Positions 32,114-40,589 of a stretch of 64,000 bases of DNA are shown one piece after another. This stretch comes from Sphingomonas_D zeicaulis. GTDB lineage: Bacteria; Pseudomonadota; Alphaproteobacteria; Sphingomonadales; Sphingomonadaceae. A program made the translations under genes and the position numbers. The number at the start of each line of letters is the position of its first letter. The first letter of the stretch is position 1. The DNA lies in NCBI RefSeq assembly GCF_050433225.1, contig NZ_JBNPXQ010000001.1:1240001-1304000 (forward strand). Reading direction: 5' to 3'. The notes under the pieces are model-generated. The model ran no database searches, had not been told where the DNA came from, and saw only the letters and a program-made list of their open reading frames with translations.

Positions 32114-34645
32114 TCAAAACCGCGTCCGCAGCCGCACGCCATAAAAGCGCGGCGGGGAAGGGTAGACGGCATAGGCGCCGATCTGCTCGGGCACCGGGAA
32201 ACCGAGGATGTTGTAATAGACGTCGAACACATTCTCGACATAGGCCTCGATGCCGAAGCGGCCCTCGTCGAAATCCAGCCCCAGCCGCGCATTGACGAGC
32301 ACATAGGCGTCGTTGGTGGTCGAAGCGATTCCGCCGGGCGCGTTCAGCGTGTTCGAATCGCTGTTGAAGCGCGCATCGACATGGACGAGGCCGGAGAGGG
32401 TATCGGTGATCGGCGGCGTCCAGGTGAAGGCGCTGGTGACGACGTGACGCGGCTGATTGGTCGCCTGCTTGCCATCATCGTCGCCGGCGTGGAGCGGATC
32501 GTCGACCACGGTGTGAAGATAGGTGTAGCCGAGATTGACGCTGACATTGCCGCTCGGCCGGATGATGCTTTCCAGCTCGACGCCCTTCGAAATCACCTTG
32601 TCGAACTGGCGGACGACGAAGCTCGATCCCTCGAAGCGCAGGCTCTGATAGCCTGAGAAGTCCTGATAGAAGCCGGTGATGTTGAGCTGGAAGGCGCGGC
32701 TGAGGTTGGTCTTGATGCCGGCCTCGAACGAGTCCGCAGTTTCCTTACCGAAGGAAAGATCGCTGAGCTGCGCGCCATTGCCTCCGAAATAGGTCGAATC
32801 GAAGCCGCCGCGATCGAGATTATAGCCGCCCGACTTGTAGCCATGGGCATAGCCCGCGAACATCAGAACGTCGGGCGTCAGCTTGTAGGCGAGGCGCGCG
32901 GTGCCGGTGAGTTCGCTCTCGCTGTGGCTGTCGGCATAGTCGCCGTTGAACTCGGCGTTGATCGTGGGATTGCAGACGAGCAGGCGGATCGGATCGAACC
33001 TGGCGTTGGCGGCGAGCACCTGGCCGAACACCGCGCTGGCGCCGCCGGGCAGCAGCGCGGTGCAGGGGGCGTTGACGCCATTGAGGTCGGCGCGGATCTT
33101 CTTGCGCTCATGGTTGTAGCGCAGGCCGATCGTCAGCGAGAGCGCGTCGGTGAGGTTGACGATGTTGTGCGTGAACAGACCGATGGCGCGCGTATCGACC
33201 TCGAAATTGTCGCTATATTGCCCGGTGCCGACCGGGCTGGGTAGAAAATTGGTAAACTGTGGCAGCAGCGCCGGGTTCTGCGCGATCAGCGCCTGCACCT
33301 GCGGGTTGGCAAGGAAGGCGTTGCCGAGGAATGGGCGCCCCGGCAGCGAGCCGTAGAGCGAGAAGCCGTTGGGCGCGAGCGGCGAAAGCCCCGCGGTCGC
33401 AGCGCCCAGCAGCGCATCGACATATTGGCCGGCCTGCGCGCCGAAGCGGATCGTGTCGCGCAGCTTCAACCGCTCGTCGAGATAGAAGCCGCCGACCATG
33501 AAATCGAGCGTGCCGTCGAACACCGTGCCCTGCAGCCGCACTTCCTGCGTGATGTCGCGGATCGCGGTGCGGTAACCCTCGCGATAGGTACGGTCGAGGC
33601 CGGTGAAGTCGATGTCCTGGTTACGCAACGCCCGCCAGTCGCGATAGGCGCTGATCGAGGTGAGGTTGAAGTCGCCCAGCGCCAGATCGATCTGGCCTGA
33701 AAACCCCCAATCCTTGACCTTCTCCTTCAGGTCGCGCGCAGGAGTGATCGACGACAGGCGCTTCTCGATGTCGACGGGCGTGATGATGCCTTCGCGGCCT
33801 GCAAGTGCCGCCAACCCGTCGATGATCGGTCCGGTCGTACCCGGCTCGGTATGGATCGCGATGCAGCACTGCTCGTCGGTCTCGGCGTAATCTCCGATCA
33901 GCCTGATCTTGAGCCCGCCATCCTCGTAGAGCGCTTGGCCGCGTACGAAATAGCGATTGAGATCGTTGAACCGGCGATCACTGTTGACGTCGCGCGAATA
34001 ACCGTCGCGCTTGTGATAGCCGGCGTCGACCCTGAGCGCGAGATGTTCTGCCACCGGTGCGGTGACGCCTGCCTTGAGCTCGATCTCGTCGGCATTGCCG
34101 TAGGACGCTTCCGCATAGCCGCCGAAATCGAATTTCGGCCCCGCGGTGATGATGTTGAGCGCACCTGCGGAGGTGTTGCGGCCGAACAATGTGCCTTGCG
34201 GCCCGCGCAGCACCTCGACGCGTTCCAGCTCGGGAAATTCGGTGAGGGTTAGGCCGGCGCGGGCGCGGAAGACCCCGTCGATGAACACGCCCACCGCTGG
34301 CTCGAACCCGGGATTGTCGCTGGCGGTGCCCACGCCGCGGATCGTGATGACGACGCCGGTCGCGGCCGACTGGCCCGTGGTGACCTGAAGGCTGGGCGTC
34401 AACTGCCGCAAACCGCGGACATCGACGATGCCGGCGTTCTGGATCAGTTGCGGATCGATGACGGCCACCGCCAGCGGCACATCCTGTGCCGCCTGCGCAC
34501 GTCCTTGAGCCGTAACGACAATGTCACCCATTTCGGGTTGTTCTGCCCCTTGCTGGGCAGGTGCTGCTGCGCCATCATCGGCGCGTGCCTGAGTTGCGAG
34601 CAGCGCCCCCAGCGCCGCTGCAAACAAGATATCGGTTTTCCCCAC
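32114..34645 (-). CDS. TonB-dependent outer-membrane receptor
   Basis: 843-residue transporter for active uptake across the outer membrane. Signal peptide MGKTDILFAAALGALLATQARA. A TonB-box-like MGDIVVTAQGRAQ is followed by a plug domain (DVPLAVAVIDPQLIQNAG, VVITIRGVGTASDNPGFEPA, ELERVEVLRGPQGTLFGRNT). The long 22-strand barrel ends in an aromatic residue (FYGVRLRTRF). The plug pattern is that of the sphingomonad family often linked to sugars, plant compounds or siderophores; the substrate is unknown. No partner enzymes lie beside it. Its upstream region carries an 18-bp tandem repeat. Confidence 0.93.
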   Translation of the reverse strand: MGKTDILFAAALGALLATQARADDGAAAPAQQGAEQPEMGDIVVTAQGRAQAAQDVPLAVAVIDPQLIQNAGIVDVRGLRQLTPSLQVTTGQSAATGVVITIRGVGTASDNPGFEPAVGVFIDGVFRARAGLTLTEFPELERVEVLRGPQGTLFGRNTSAGALNIITAGPKFDFGGYAEASYGNADEIELKAGVTAPVAEHLALRVDAGYHKRDGYSRDVNSDRRFNDLNRYFVRGQALYEDGGLKIRLIGDYAETDEQCCIAIHTEPGTTGPIIDGLAALAGREGIITPVDIEKRLSSITPARDLKEKVKDWGFSGQIDLALGDFNLTSISAYRDWRALRNQDIDFTGLDRTYREGYRTAIRDITQEVRLQGTVFDGTLDFMVGGFYLDERLKLRDTIRFGAQAGQYVDALLGAATAGLSPLAPNGFSLYGSLPGRPFLGNAFLANPQVQALIAQNPALLPQFTNFLPSPVGTGQYSDNFEVDTRAIGLFTHNIVNLTDALSLTIGLRYNHERKKIRADLNGVNAPCTALLPGGASAVFGQVLAANARFDPIRLLVCNPTINAEFNGDYADSHSESELTGTARLAYKLTPDVLMFAGYAHGYKSGGYNLDRGGFDSTYFGGNGAQLSDLSFGKETADSFEAGIKTNLSRAFQLNITGFYQDFSGYQSLRFEGSSFVVRQFDKVISKGVELESIIRPSGNVSVNLGYTYLHTVVDDPLHAGDDDGKQATNQPRHVVTSAFTWTPPITDTLSGLVHVDARFNSDSNTLNAPGGIASTTNDAYVLVNARLGLDFDEGRFGIEAYVENVFDVYYNILGFPVPEQIGAYAVYPSPPRFYGVRLRTRF

Positions 34646-34961
34646 GACCCGATCGCTCCCAGCCCGCCCCCGAGTCAGGACGGGTGTCCTGAATTCTCCC
34701 TATTCTTGAAACCCGATTGTAACGCAGGTCAATGGTCGTTTTGAGTGGGGACCATATCTCTACTGCACGCAAAATCTCTACTGCACGCAAATCGCAGGGG
34801 CGGAACCTGTTGGCGCGCGCGAGGCGCCATGAACCGTGAAGCCATCCGGGTCGTTGGATGGTTGTGGAGCGTGCATGGGATGCACCCCGCGCATCGCCCC
34901 GGACTTTGCGAGCGTGCGATTTCTGGACTAGGCGCCATTCGGTAATGCAAAGAAGGACGCG
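34646..34961. other. Intergenic region between the divergent TonB receptor and folE
   Basis: 316 bp with lower G+C than its flanks and no credible gene. It must contain the promoters for the leftward receptor and rightward folE. The notable content is a perfect 18-bp tandem duplication at 34756-34791. Short open frames across the repeat on both strands encode only repeat-derived peptides and are not called. Confidence 0.6.
34756..34791. repeat. Perfect 18-bp tandem direct repeat upstream of the TonB receptor
   Basis: ATCTCTACTGCACGCAAA occurs twice head to tail with no mismatch (34756-34773 and 34774-34791), 111 bp upstream of the receptor start codon. Tandem sites of this size may bind a dimeric regulator, or may be a recent slippage duplication. 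Confidence 0.85.
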
Positions 34962-35573
34962 ATGATGGAGGATGACAGCGGCGACATTGCGATCGGCGAC
35001 GATGGCAAGATCGTGGTGCCGAACCATGTCGAAGAGGCGATCCGCACGCTGATCCGCTGGGCGGGTGACGATCCCACCCGCGAAGGGCTGGTCGATACGC
35101 CGCGGCGCGTGGCGCGCGCGTGGCGGGAATATTGCCAGGGCTATCTCGAGGATCCCTCGGTGCACCTCAGCCGGACCTTCGAGGAGGTCGGCGGATATGA
35201 CGAGATCGTCCTGCTGAAGGACATTCCGTTCCAGTCGCATTGCGAACATCATATGGCGCCGATCATCGGCCGCGCGCACATCGCCTATTTGCCGCGCGAT
35301 CGGGTGGTGGGCATCTCCAAGCTCGCCCGCGTGCTGCAGGGCTATGCCCGCCGCCTGCAGGTGCAGGAACGGCTGACCGCCGAGGTCGCCGATTGCATTT
35401 GGCGGCACCTGGACCCGATCGGCGTCGCGGTGGTGATCGAGGCGAGCCATGCCTGCATGTCCGCGCGTGGCGTGCGCACCCCCGGCGTCGTGATGACGAC
35501 CAGCCGGATGATGGGCGTGTTCCGCGACGATGATCGCAGCCGCAAGGAAGTATTGGCGTTGATGGGATGCTGA
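34962..35573 (+). CDS. folE: GTP cyclohydrolase I
   Basis: Converts GTP to 7,8-dihydroneopterin triphosphate, first step of folate synthesis. 203 residues. Zinc and active-site motifs: FQSHCEHHMAPIIGRAHIAY (Cys and His ligands), GISKLARVLQGYARRLQVQE, and the distal ASHACMSARGVRTPG with the third ligand Cys. GGA lies just upstream of the paired ATGs at 34962 and 34965. The stop overlaps the next gene by 7 bp. Confidence 0.97.
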   Translation: MMEDDSGDIAIGDDGKIVVPNHVEEAIRTLIRWAGDDPTREGLVDTPRRVARAWREYCQGYLEDPSVHLSRTFEEVGGYDEIVLLKDIPFQSHCEHHMAPIIGRAHIAYLPRDRVVGISKLARVLQGYARRLQVQERLTAEVADCIWRHLDPIGVAVVIEASHACMSARGVRTPGVVMTTSRMMGVFRDDDRSRKEVLALMGC

Positions 35574-36049
35574 AGCGTCTCGGGATCGCCGCCGCCGCGC
35601 TCGCGCTGATGGGGCAGGGCGGGGAGATCACGCGCTCGCCGCCGATGGTGAAGGGCACCGGCTTGCCGCCGGAGTCTGACGACCTGCCCGCATATGCGGC
35701 GACCACGCCGCCGCCGGGGCTGGATCCGGTAACCGACGAGGATCGGCGCGGGACGATGCCCGCCGGCGAACATTGCAGCTTCGCCACCGATCGCGGCGCA
35801 GTGCTGATCGCCGGCGCGGAACGGCTGGCCTTCGCGCGCCCTGGCGGTGTCGCCACGCCGATGTTTTATGAGGGCCCCGAATTGCGGCTCGGCGGCTATT
35901 TCACCGCTGGTGACGTGACCATCGTGATCGAGCCGGACAGCGCAACGGCCCGTGCCGCCGCGGGGGGCGGTACGGCATGGACCGCAGCGGCAATCATCGA
36001 TCGCGCAGGCCGTAACGCGCGCCATGCCGGCACTTGGCAATGCAAGTGA
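35567..36049 (+). CDS. Exported hypothetical protein
   Basis: 160 residues. The N-terminus MLKRLGIAAAALALMGQGGE is a short signal peptide. The rest is low in recognisable motifs: a Pro/Thr-rich stretch, then GEHCSFATDRGAVLIAGAER and a terminal HAGTWQCK, so the two mature cysteines may pair. It overlaps the end of folE by 7 bp and is probably co-translated. I do not recognise the family and assign no function. Confidence 0.65.
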   Translation: MLKRLGIAAAALALMGQGGEITRSPPMVKGTGLPPESDDLPAYAATTPPPGLDPVTDEDRRGTMPAGEHCSFATDRGAVLIAGAERLAFARPGGVATPMFYEGPELRLGGYFTAGDVTIVIEPDSATARAAAGGGTAWTAAAIIDRAGRNARHAGTWQCK

Positions 36050-36094
36050 GAACCTTTCCTTAAATCGTTGATTTATCCGCTTTTTTGGTGTTCA

Positions 36095-36124
36095 GTGCTG
36101 TTGAACCCGGCGGTTCAGCAGCAC
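36095..36124 (-). terminator. Stem-loop overlapping the end of the YbdD-like gene
   Basis: GTGCTGTTGAAC, loop CCGGCG, GTTCAGCAGCAC: a 12-bp stem with one wobble pair that covers the stop codon of the YbdD-like gene and lies between convergent genes. No U-run follows on the leftward strand. Possible terminator or 3' mRNA stabiliser. Confidence 0.45.
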
Positions 36125-36300
36125 CGCCCGCCGCCACGCCCGCCATAGCGTGCTTGTTGCCGATCCCTGAAAAACGCCGTCCGCGTCATTACCGGCTGAT
36201 CGGGGTGGTGCTCCGCCATGTGTCGGCAATAGGCCTCATAACTCGGCATCCCGACCATCAGCCGCGCGGTCTCGCCGATCAGGGCGATCCAGCCGTTCAC
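36115..36300 (-). CDS. YbdD/YjiX-family protein, CstA partner
   Basis: A 61-residue protein with the family pattern LIGETARLMVGMPSYEAYCR, HMAEHHPDQPVMTRTAFFRD and RQQARYGG. These small proteins accompany CstA/BtsT peptide or pyruvate transporters. The start is a GTG whose GTGA overlaps the cstA stop, so it is translationally coupled. The C-terminus GGRGGGRCC is glycine- and cysteine-rich. Confidence 0.88.
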   Translation of the reverse strand: MNGWIALIGETARLMVGMPSYEAYCRHMAEHHPDQPVMTRTAFFRDRQQARYGGRGGGRCC

Positions 36301-38348
36301 GCTACGGTCGCCGGCAGTTCGACGGCTGTTGGCTGCGGGACGGCCAACGCCCTCACGCAGGTGCGGATCGTGAAGAACAGGATCGCCAGCACAACCGTCA
36401 GGAACAGCCCGCACAGCGCGGCGTCGATGCGGTCGTTGAAGATGATCCGCTGCATCTCCGCCATCGACTTGGCCGGCGCCATCAACCGGCCCTCGCCATA
36501 GGCGGTTGCGAACAGATCTGCATGCGCGAGAAAGCCGACCTTCGGATCGCTGGAGAAGAGTTTCAGCGCGCCTGCGGTGATCGTGCAGATCAGCAGCCAG
36601 GCGGTCGGCACCACCGTCACCCAGGCGAAGCGGTGCTGCTTCATCCGGAACAGCACGGCGGTCGCCAACATCAGCGCGATCGCGGCGAGCATCTGGTTGG
36701 AGATGCCGAACACTGGCCACAGCGTGTTGACCCCGCCCAGCGGGTCGGTGACCCCCTGGTAGAGGAAGAAGCCCCAGGCGCTCACGCATAGCGCTGTCGC
36801 GATCAATCCGGGCACCACCGCACCGCTCTTGCGGAAGCTGGGGACCGCAAGGCCGATCAGATCCTGCAGCATGAACCGGCCGGCGCGGGTGCCCGCGTCG
36901 ACTGCGGTCAGGATAAACAGCGCTTCGAACAGGATGGCGAAGTGATACCAGAACGCCTTCATCGCAGCACCGCCGACAACATGGCTGAAGATCTCAGCCA
37001 TCGCCACCGCGAGGGTCGGTGCACCCCCGGTGCGTGACACGATCGTCGCCTCGCCGACCTCGCGCGCGGTCTGGGTGAGCGTGCCGGCATCGACCGGGAA
37101 GCCCATCGCGGTCACGGCGGCGGCGGCGGAGGCAGGATCGCTGCCGAGCAGGGCGGTCGGACTGTTCATCGCGAAATAGATGCCCGGATCAAGGATCGAG
37201 GCGCCGACCAGCGCCATGATCGCCACGAAGGCCTCCATCAGCATCGCGCCATAGCCGATGAAGGGCGCGTCGGCTTCTGTGGCGATCAGCTTTGGCGTGG
37301 TGCCGCTGGCGATCAGTGCGTGGAATCCGGAAACCGCGCCGCAGGCAATGGTAATGAACAGGAAGGGGAAGAGCGCGCCGGACCAGACCGGCCCGCCACC
37401 GCCGACGAACTGGGTCAGCGCCGGCATCTTCAGCGGCGGCGCCATGATGACGATGCCGATCGCCAGCGCCGCGATCGCGCCGATCTTGAGGAAGGTGGAA
37501 AGATAGTCGCGTGGTGCGAGCAGCAGCCACACCGGCAGCACCGACGCGACCGCGCCATAGCCGATCAGGATCCAGCAGAGTTGCACCGGCGTGAAGGTGA
37601 AGGCGGGCCCCCAGAACACGGACTCGGCGATCTGCTGGCCGAATAGGATCGCCGCGATCAGACCGACGAAGCCAAGCAGCGAAACCTCGCCGATCCGTCC
37701 AGGCCGGATCCAGCGCGTGTAGACGCCCATGAAAAGCGCCAGCGGCACCGTCGCGGCGACGGTGAACATGCCCCACGGGCTCTCGGCCAGCGCGCGCACC
37801 ACGATTAGCGCAAGCACCGCGAGAATGATCACCATGATCATGAACGCGCCGAACAGCGCGATCGTGCCCGCGATCGATCCCATCTCCATGCGGACGAGTT
37901 CTCCCAGCGAGCGCCCGTCGCGCCGCATCGAGATGAACAGCACCATGAAATCCTGCACAGCGCCCGCCAGCACGACCCCCGCGATGATCCACAAGGTGCC
38001 GGGCAGATAGCCCATCTGCGCTGCGAGCACCGGCCCCACCAGCGGCCCTGCGCCGGCAATCGCCGCGAAATGATGGCCGAACAGCACGCGCCGGTCGGTC
38101 GCGACATAATCGAGCCCGTCGGCGAGACGCACGGCGGGCGTCGACCGCGCCGGATCCAGCCGCATAACATGGCGCGCGATGTAGAGCGCGTAATAGCGAT
38201 AGGCAACGAGGAAAATGGAGGTCGCGGCGACCACGATCCACAGCGCATTGACGGTCTCACCGCGTGAGACGGCAAGGGTGGCGAGCGCGAAGGCGCCGAC
38301 GATGGCGAGCAGGATCCAGGGCAGATGGCGGGCGAACAAGCGGGGCAC
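36297..38348 (-). CDS. cstA: Carbon starvation protein A (CstA) family transporter
   Basis: Multi-pass inner-membrane transporter for peptides or pyruvate. 683 residues from GTG 38348 (E. coli CstA is 701), with about 16 hydrophobic segments. Family motifs: VSRGETVNALWIVVAA, GHHFAAIAGAGPLVGPVLAA, QMGYLPGTLWIIAGVVLAGAVQD..FISMRRDGRSLGELV, and SGFHALIASGTTPKLI. The start is uncertain: GTG gives the expected hydrophobic N-terminus after a short basic lead but has GAGAG very close to it; ATG 38426 would add a basic 26-residue leader. Coupled to the YbdD-like gene. Confidence 0.9.
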   Translation of the reverse strand: MPRLFARHLPWILLAIVGAFALATLAVSRGETVNALWIVVAATSIFLVAYRYYALYIARHVMRLDPARSTPAVRLADGLDYVATDRRVLFGHHFAAIAGAGPLVGPVLAAQMGYLPGTLWIIAGVVLAGAVQDFMVLFISMRRDGRSLGELVRMEMGSIAGTIALFGAFMIMVIILAVLALIVVRALAESPWGMFTVAATVPLALFMGVYTRWIRPGRIGEVSLLGFVGLIAAILFGQQIAESVFWGPAFTFTPVQLCWILIGYGAVASVLPVWLLLAPRDYLSTFLKIGAIAALAIGIVIMAPPLKMPALTQFVGGGGPVWSGALFPFLFITIACGAVSGFHALIASGTTPKLIATEADAPFIGYGAMLMEAFVAIMALVGASILDPGIYFAMNSPTALLGSDPASAAAAVTAMGFPVDAGTLTQTAREVGEATIVSRTGGAPTLAVAMAEIFSHVVGGAAMKAFWYHFAILFEALFILTAVDAGTRAGRFMLQDLIGLAVPSFRKSGAVVPGLIATALCVSAWGFFLYQGVTDPLGGVNTLWPVFGISNQMLAAIALMLATAVLFRMKQHRFAWVTVVPTAWLLICTITAGALKLFSSDPKVGFLAHADLFATAYGEGRLMAPAKSMAEMQRIIFNDRIDAALCGLFLTVVLAILFFTIRTCVRALAVPQPTAVELPATVA

Positions 38349-38505
38349 CTCTCTCGACAGGTTACGCGGACGCCGTAGGCGCGCCCTGCGCCGGTCTAGA
38401 AGCTTTGCAGCGGAATCTGAACCCATGTTCGGGGGAGCGGCTATCCTTTCAACGAAGCCCGCACCCGGCGTGGGATGGCGCAGTTCTCCCCGGCCCTCCA
38501 AACGC

Positions 38506-38536
38506 AAAAAGACCGCCCGGATCGCTCCGGACGGCC
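38506..38536 (-). terminator. Rho-independent terminator of the rpsF-rpsR-rplI operon
   Basis: Read leftward: GGCCGTCCGGA, loop GCGA, TCCGGGCGGTC, then TTTTT. An 11-bp stem with wobble pairs, a tetraloop and a U-run, 28 bases after the rplI stop. It has all parts of an intrinsic terminator. Confidence 0.88.
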
Positions 38537-38564
38537 CTTTCGCTGGTCTGGCAGGAAGCTCTGG

Positions 38565-39158
38565 TCAGCCCTGCGCTTCGTCCGAGTCCACCGTCTCGGG
38601 GGCGATTTCGCCCGGCTCGGCGTTCGGATCGTAATCCTCGGTGAAGCCGGCGACGTCCTTCTCGAACATCGCGGACATCACGTCCACGCCCTGCTCCTGA
38701 AGCTCGGCTTCCTCGGGGCTGCGCGCGACGTTGACCTTGATCGTCACCGACACTTCCGGGTGAAGGACGACCTTCACCTCGTTCACCCCGATCGCCTTGA
38801 TCGGACGGTCGAGCACGATCTGGCTCTTGTTGACCTTGGCGCCATCGGCTTCGAGAGCCTCGACGATGTCACGCACCGAAACCGAACCATAAAGCTGGCC
38901 GGTGTTCGACGCCTGACGGATCAGGGTCACGGTCTTGCCGTCGATGCCCTTCGAGTCGGCCTGGGCCACCTCTCGGCGCTTGGCGTTGTCCGCCTCGATC
39001 GTCGCGCGGTTGGCCTCGAAGACCTTCTTGTTCGCTTCGTTGGCGCGGAGCGCCTTCTTGCGGGGCAGGAGATAGTTGCGGGCGAAGCCGGGCTTCACCG
39101 AAACCACGTCGCCGATGGCGCCGAGCTTCTCGACGCGTTCGAGCAGGATCACATCCAT
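38565..39158 (-). CDS. rplI: 50S ribosomal protein L9
   Basis: Binds 23S rRNA near the L1 stalk. 197 residues against about 149 in E. coli. The N-domain MDVILLERVEKLGAIGDVVS and VKPGFARNYLLPRKKALRAN is highly conserved. The C-domain ends near VARSPEEAELQEQGVD, followed by an acidic tail (AGFTEDYDPNAEPGEIAPET to the end) common in alphaproteobacteria. Last gene of rpsF-rpsR-rplI. Confidence 0.97.
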   Translation of the reverse strand: MDVILLERVEKLGAIGDVVSVKPGFARNYLLPRKKALRANEANKKVFEANRATIEADNAKRREVAQADSKGIDGKTVTLIRQASNTGQLYGSVSVRDIVEALEADGAKVNKSQIVLDRPIKAIGVNEVKVVLHPEVSVTIKVNVARSPEEAELQEQGVDVMSAMFEKDVAGFTEDYDPNAEPGEIAPETVDSDEAQG

Positions 39159-39171
39159 GTGCGTGCCCTCC

Positions 39172-39396
39172 TTACTTCACGATGTAGGGAAGCAGCCCGA
39201 TGTGACGGGCGCGCTTGATCGCCTGGGCGAGTTCGCGCTGCTTCTTGGCGGAAACCGCGGTGATGCGGCTGGGCACGATCTTGCCGCGCTCGGACACGAA
39301 GCCCTGCAGCAGACGAACGTCCTTATAGTCGATCCGGGGCGCGTCCTTCGCGGAGAAGGGGCAGCTCTTGCGGCGACGGAAAAACGGGCGGGCCAT
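39172..39396 (-). CDS. rpsR: 30S ribosomal protein S18
   Basis: Forms a heterodimer with S6 on the 30S platform. 74 residues. MARPFFRRRKSCPFSAKDAP, IDYKDVRLLQGFVSERGKIV and RHIGLLPY are typical. Lies 3 bp after rpsF and 13 bp before rplI. Confidence 0.97.
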   Translation of the reverse strand: MARPFFRRRKSCPFSAKDAPRIDYKDVRLLQGFVSERGKIVPSRITAVSAKKQRELAQAIKRARHIGLLPYIVK

Positions 39397-39399
39397 TGA

Positions 39400-39825
39400 T
39401 TATTCTCCCTGCGCTTCTTCGCGGCGCGGACGGTCTTCGCGGGGGCGATCGTCACGGCGGCCACCTTCGCGGCCATCACGGTCGCCACGGCGGCCTTCAC
39501 GCTCGCCACGGCGCATCATCGCCGACGGGCCCTGCTCATGGGCGTCGACCTTGATGGTCATGTAGCGGATGACGTCTTCGTTGATCGACGTCTGGCGCTC
39601 CAGCTCGGCGACGACGCCGCTCGGCGCCTCGAACTCGAGCATCACATAATGCGCCTTGCGGTTCTTCGCGATGCGATAGGCGAGGCTGCGGAGGCCCCAG
39701 GTCTCGGTCTTCACGACCTTGCCCTGATTCTCCTCGATGATCTTGGTGGCGGTTTCCGCCAGCGCGTCGACCTGGGTCTGAGCCAGATCCTGACGCGCGA
39801 GGAACACATGCTCGTACAGAGCCAT
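39400..39825 (-). CDS. rpsF: 30S ribosomal protein S6
   Basis: Platform protein that pairs with S18. 141 residues. MALYEHVFLARQDLAQTQVD, GKVVKTETWGLRSLAYRIAK and KNRKAHYVMLEFEAPSGVVA are canonical. From about residue 103 a tail rich in Arg, Asp, Glu and Gly (RRGDRDGREGGRRDDRPRED) extends the protein. ATG 39825 has AAGGA nine bases upstream. Longer in-frame starts lack homology. Confidence 0.96.
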   Translation of the reverse strand: MALYEHVFLARQDLAQTQVDALAETATKIIEENQGKVVKTETWGLRSLAYRIAKNRKAHYVMLEFEAPSGVVAELERQTSINEDVIRYMTIKVDAHEQGPSAMMRRGEREGRRGDRDGREGGRRDDRPREDRPRREEAQGE

Positions 39826-39995
39826 GCGCGCTTGTCCTTCACGTTGGCCGATCGCTGACGCCGCCCCATGCGGACGCCCCTCCGGCTGTCGTTCCAAATA
39901 GAAAGCCGGGCGGAAAGCGATGCTCTCCGCCTCGGCTGAGGGGCCCTTGGCCGAAACCCGGGGAAAAGGCAAGCCCGGATTGGGCGGAGCGCTCC

Positions 39996-40376
39996 TTAGT
40001 TAAGCGCCCCCGCGATCACCGCGCCGATGATGCCGCTGGCGATACCCACCAGCACCGCATCATTGCCTGACTGCACCCAGTGATAGCCGCGCGGCGCATC
40101 GTAGAGCCGATAGTTCCGCGGCTGGCTGACAACCCGATAGTTGCGGGCATAGCGGGAGTCGAAGCGCTGCCCCTTGGACCAGGCGCGATAGTTGGTGGGG
40201 GTGCGCTTCACCACCGTCTTCTTGACGACGGTGCGCTGCGGCCCGCGCCGGACGGTCTCATGCTTGACCGTCTTCACCGCCACGCGATCGTTGCGGCCAT
40301 GGTCGCGGCCCGGGGCGGCCATTGCGGGGGTCGCAACCAGCGAGGCGGCGACGGCGGCGAGGATGAAGGTCTTCAT
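39996..40376 (-). CDS. RcnB-family periplasmic protein
   Basis: 126 residues. Signal peptide MKTFILAAVAASLVATPAMA. A basic linker is followed by the RcnB-like domain: YRAWSKGQRFDSRYARNYRV, YRLYDAPRGYHWVQSGNDAV and a hydrophobic tail LVGIASGIIGAVIAGALN. E. coli RcnB takes part in nickel/cobalt homeostasis, but the sphingomonad members are numerous and mostly uncharacterised. Monocistronic, divergent from fabD. Confidence 0.85.
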   Translation of the reverse strand: MKTFILAAVAASLVATPAMAAPGRDHGRNDRVAVKTVKHETVRRGPQRTVVKKTVVKRTPTNYRAWSKGQRFDSRYARNYRVVSQPRNYRLYDAPRGYHWVQSGNDAVLVGIASGIIGAVIAGALN

Positions 40377-40589
40377 GACTGCGTCTCCTTGAATTTTCGA
40401 AGCGCACCAGCGGCGCTGACAGGGGCTTTATGGGCGGCGGCTGTCGCGCATCTTTGTCAACGTCGCGCCGAAACGGTCGCAAATTGTCTTGCGGCTGTCA
40501 TGAAGTGGCCCGCTTCGCTACGCTTGGGCTTGCCATGCGCGGTGCGGCTTTCTAGTGCGCCCGCTCGTTTTCTCAGCGAGGTCTTCGAC

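Noticed and set aside
34729..34950. Short frames on both strands over the 18-bp tandem repeat
   Set aside because: The peptides merely echo the repeat (ACSRD twice; LLHA twice) and have no ribosome-binding site or homology.
40080..40589. A 170-residue upstream extension of fabD
   Set aside because: It runs antisense through the RcnB-like gene and the divergent promoter region; FabD homology starts at 40590.
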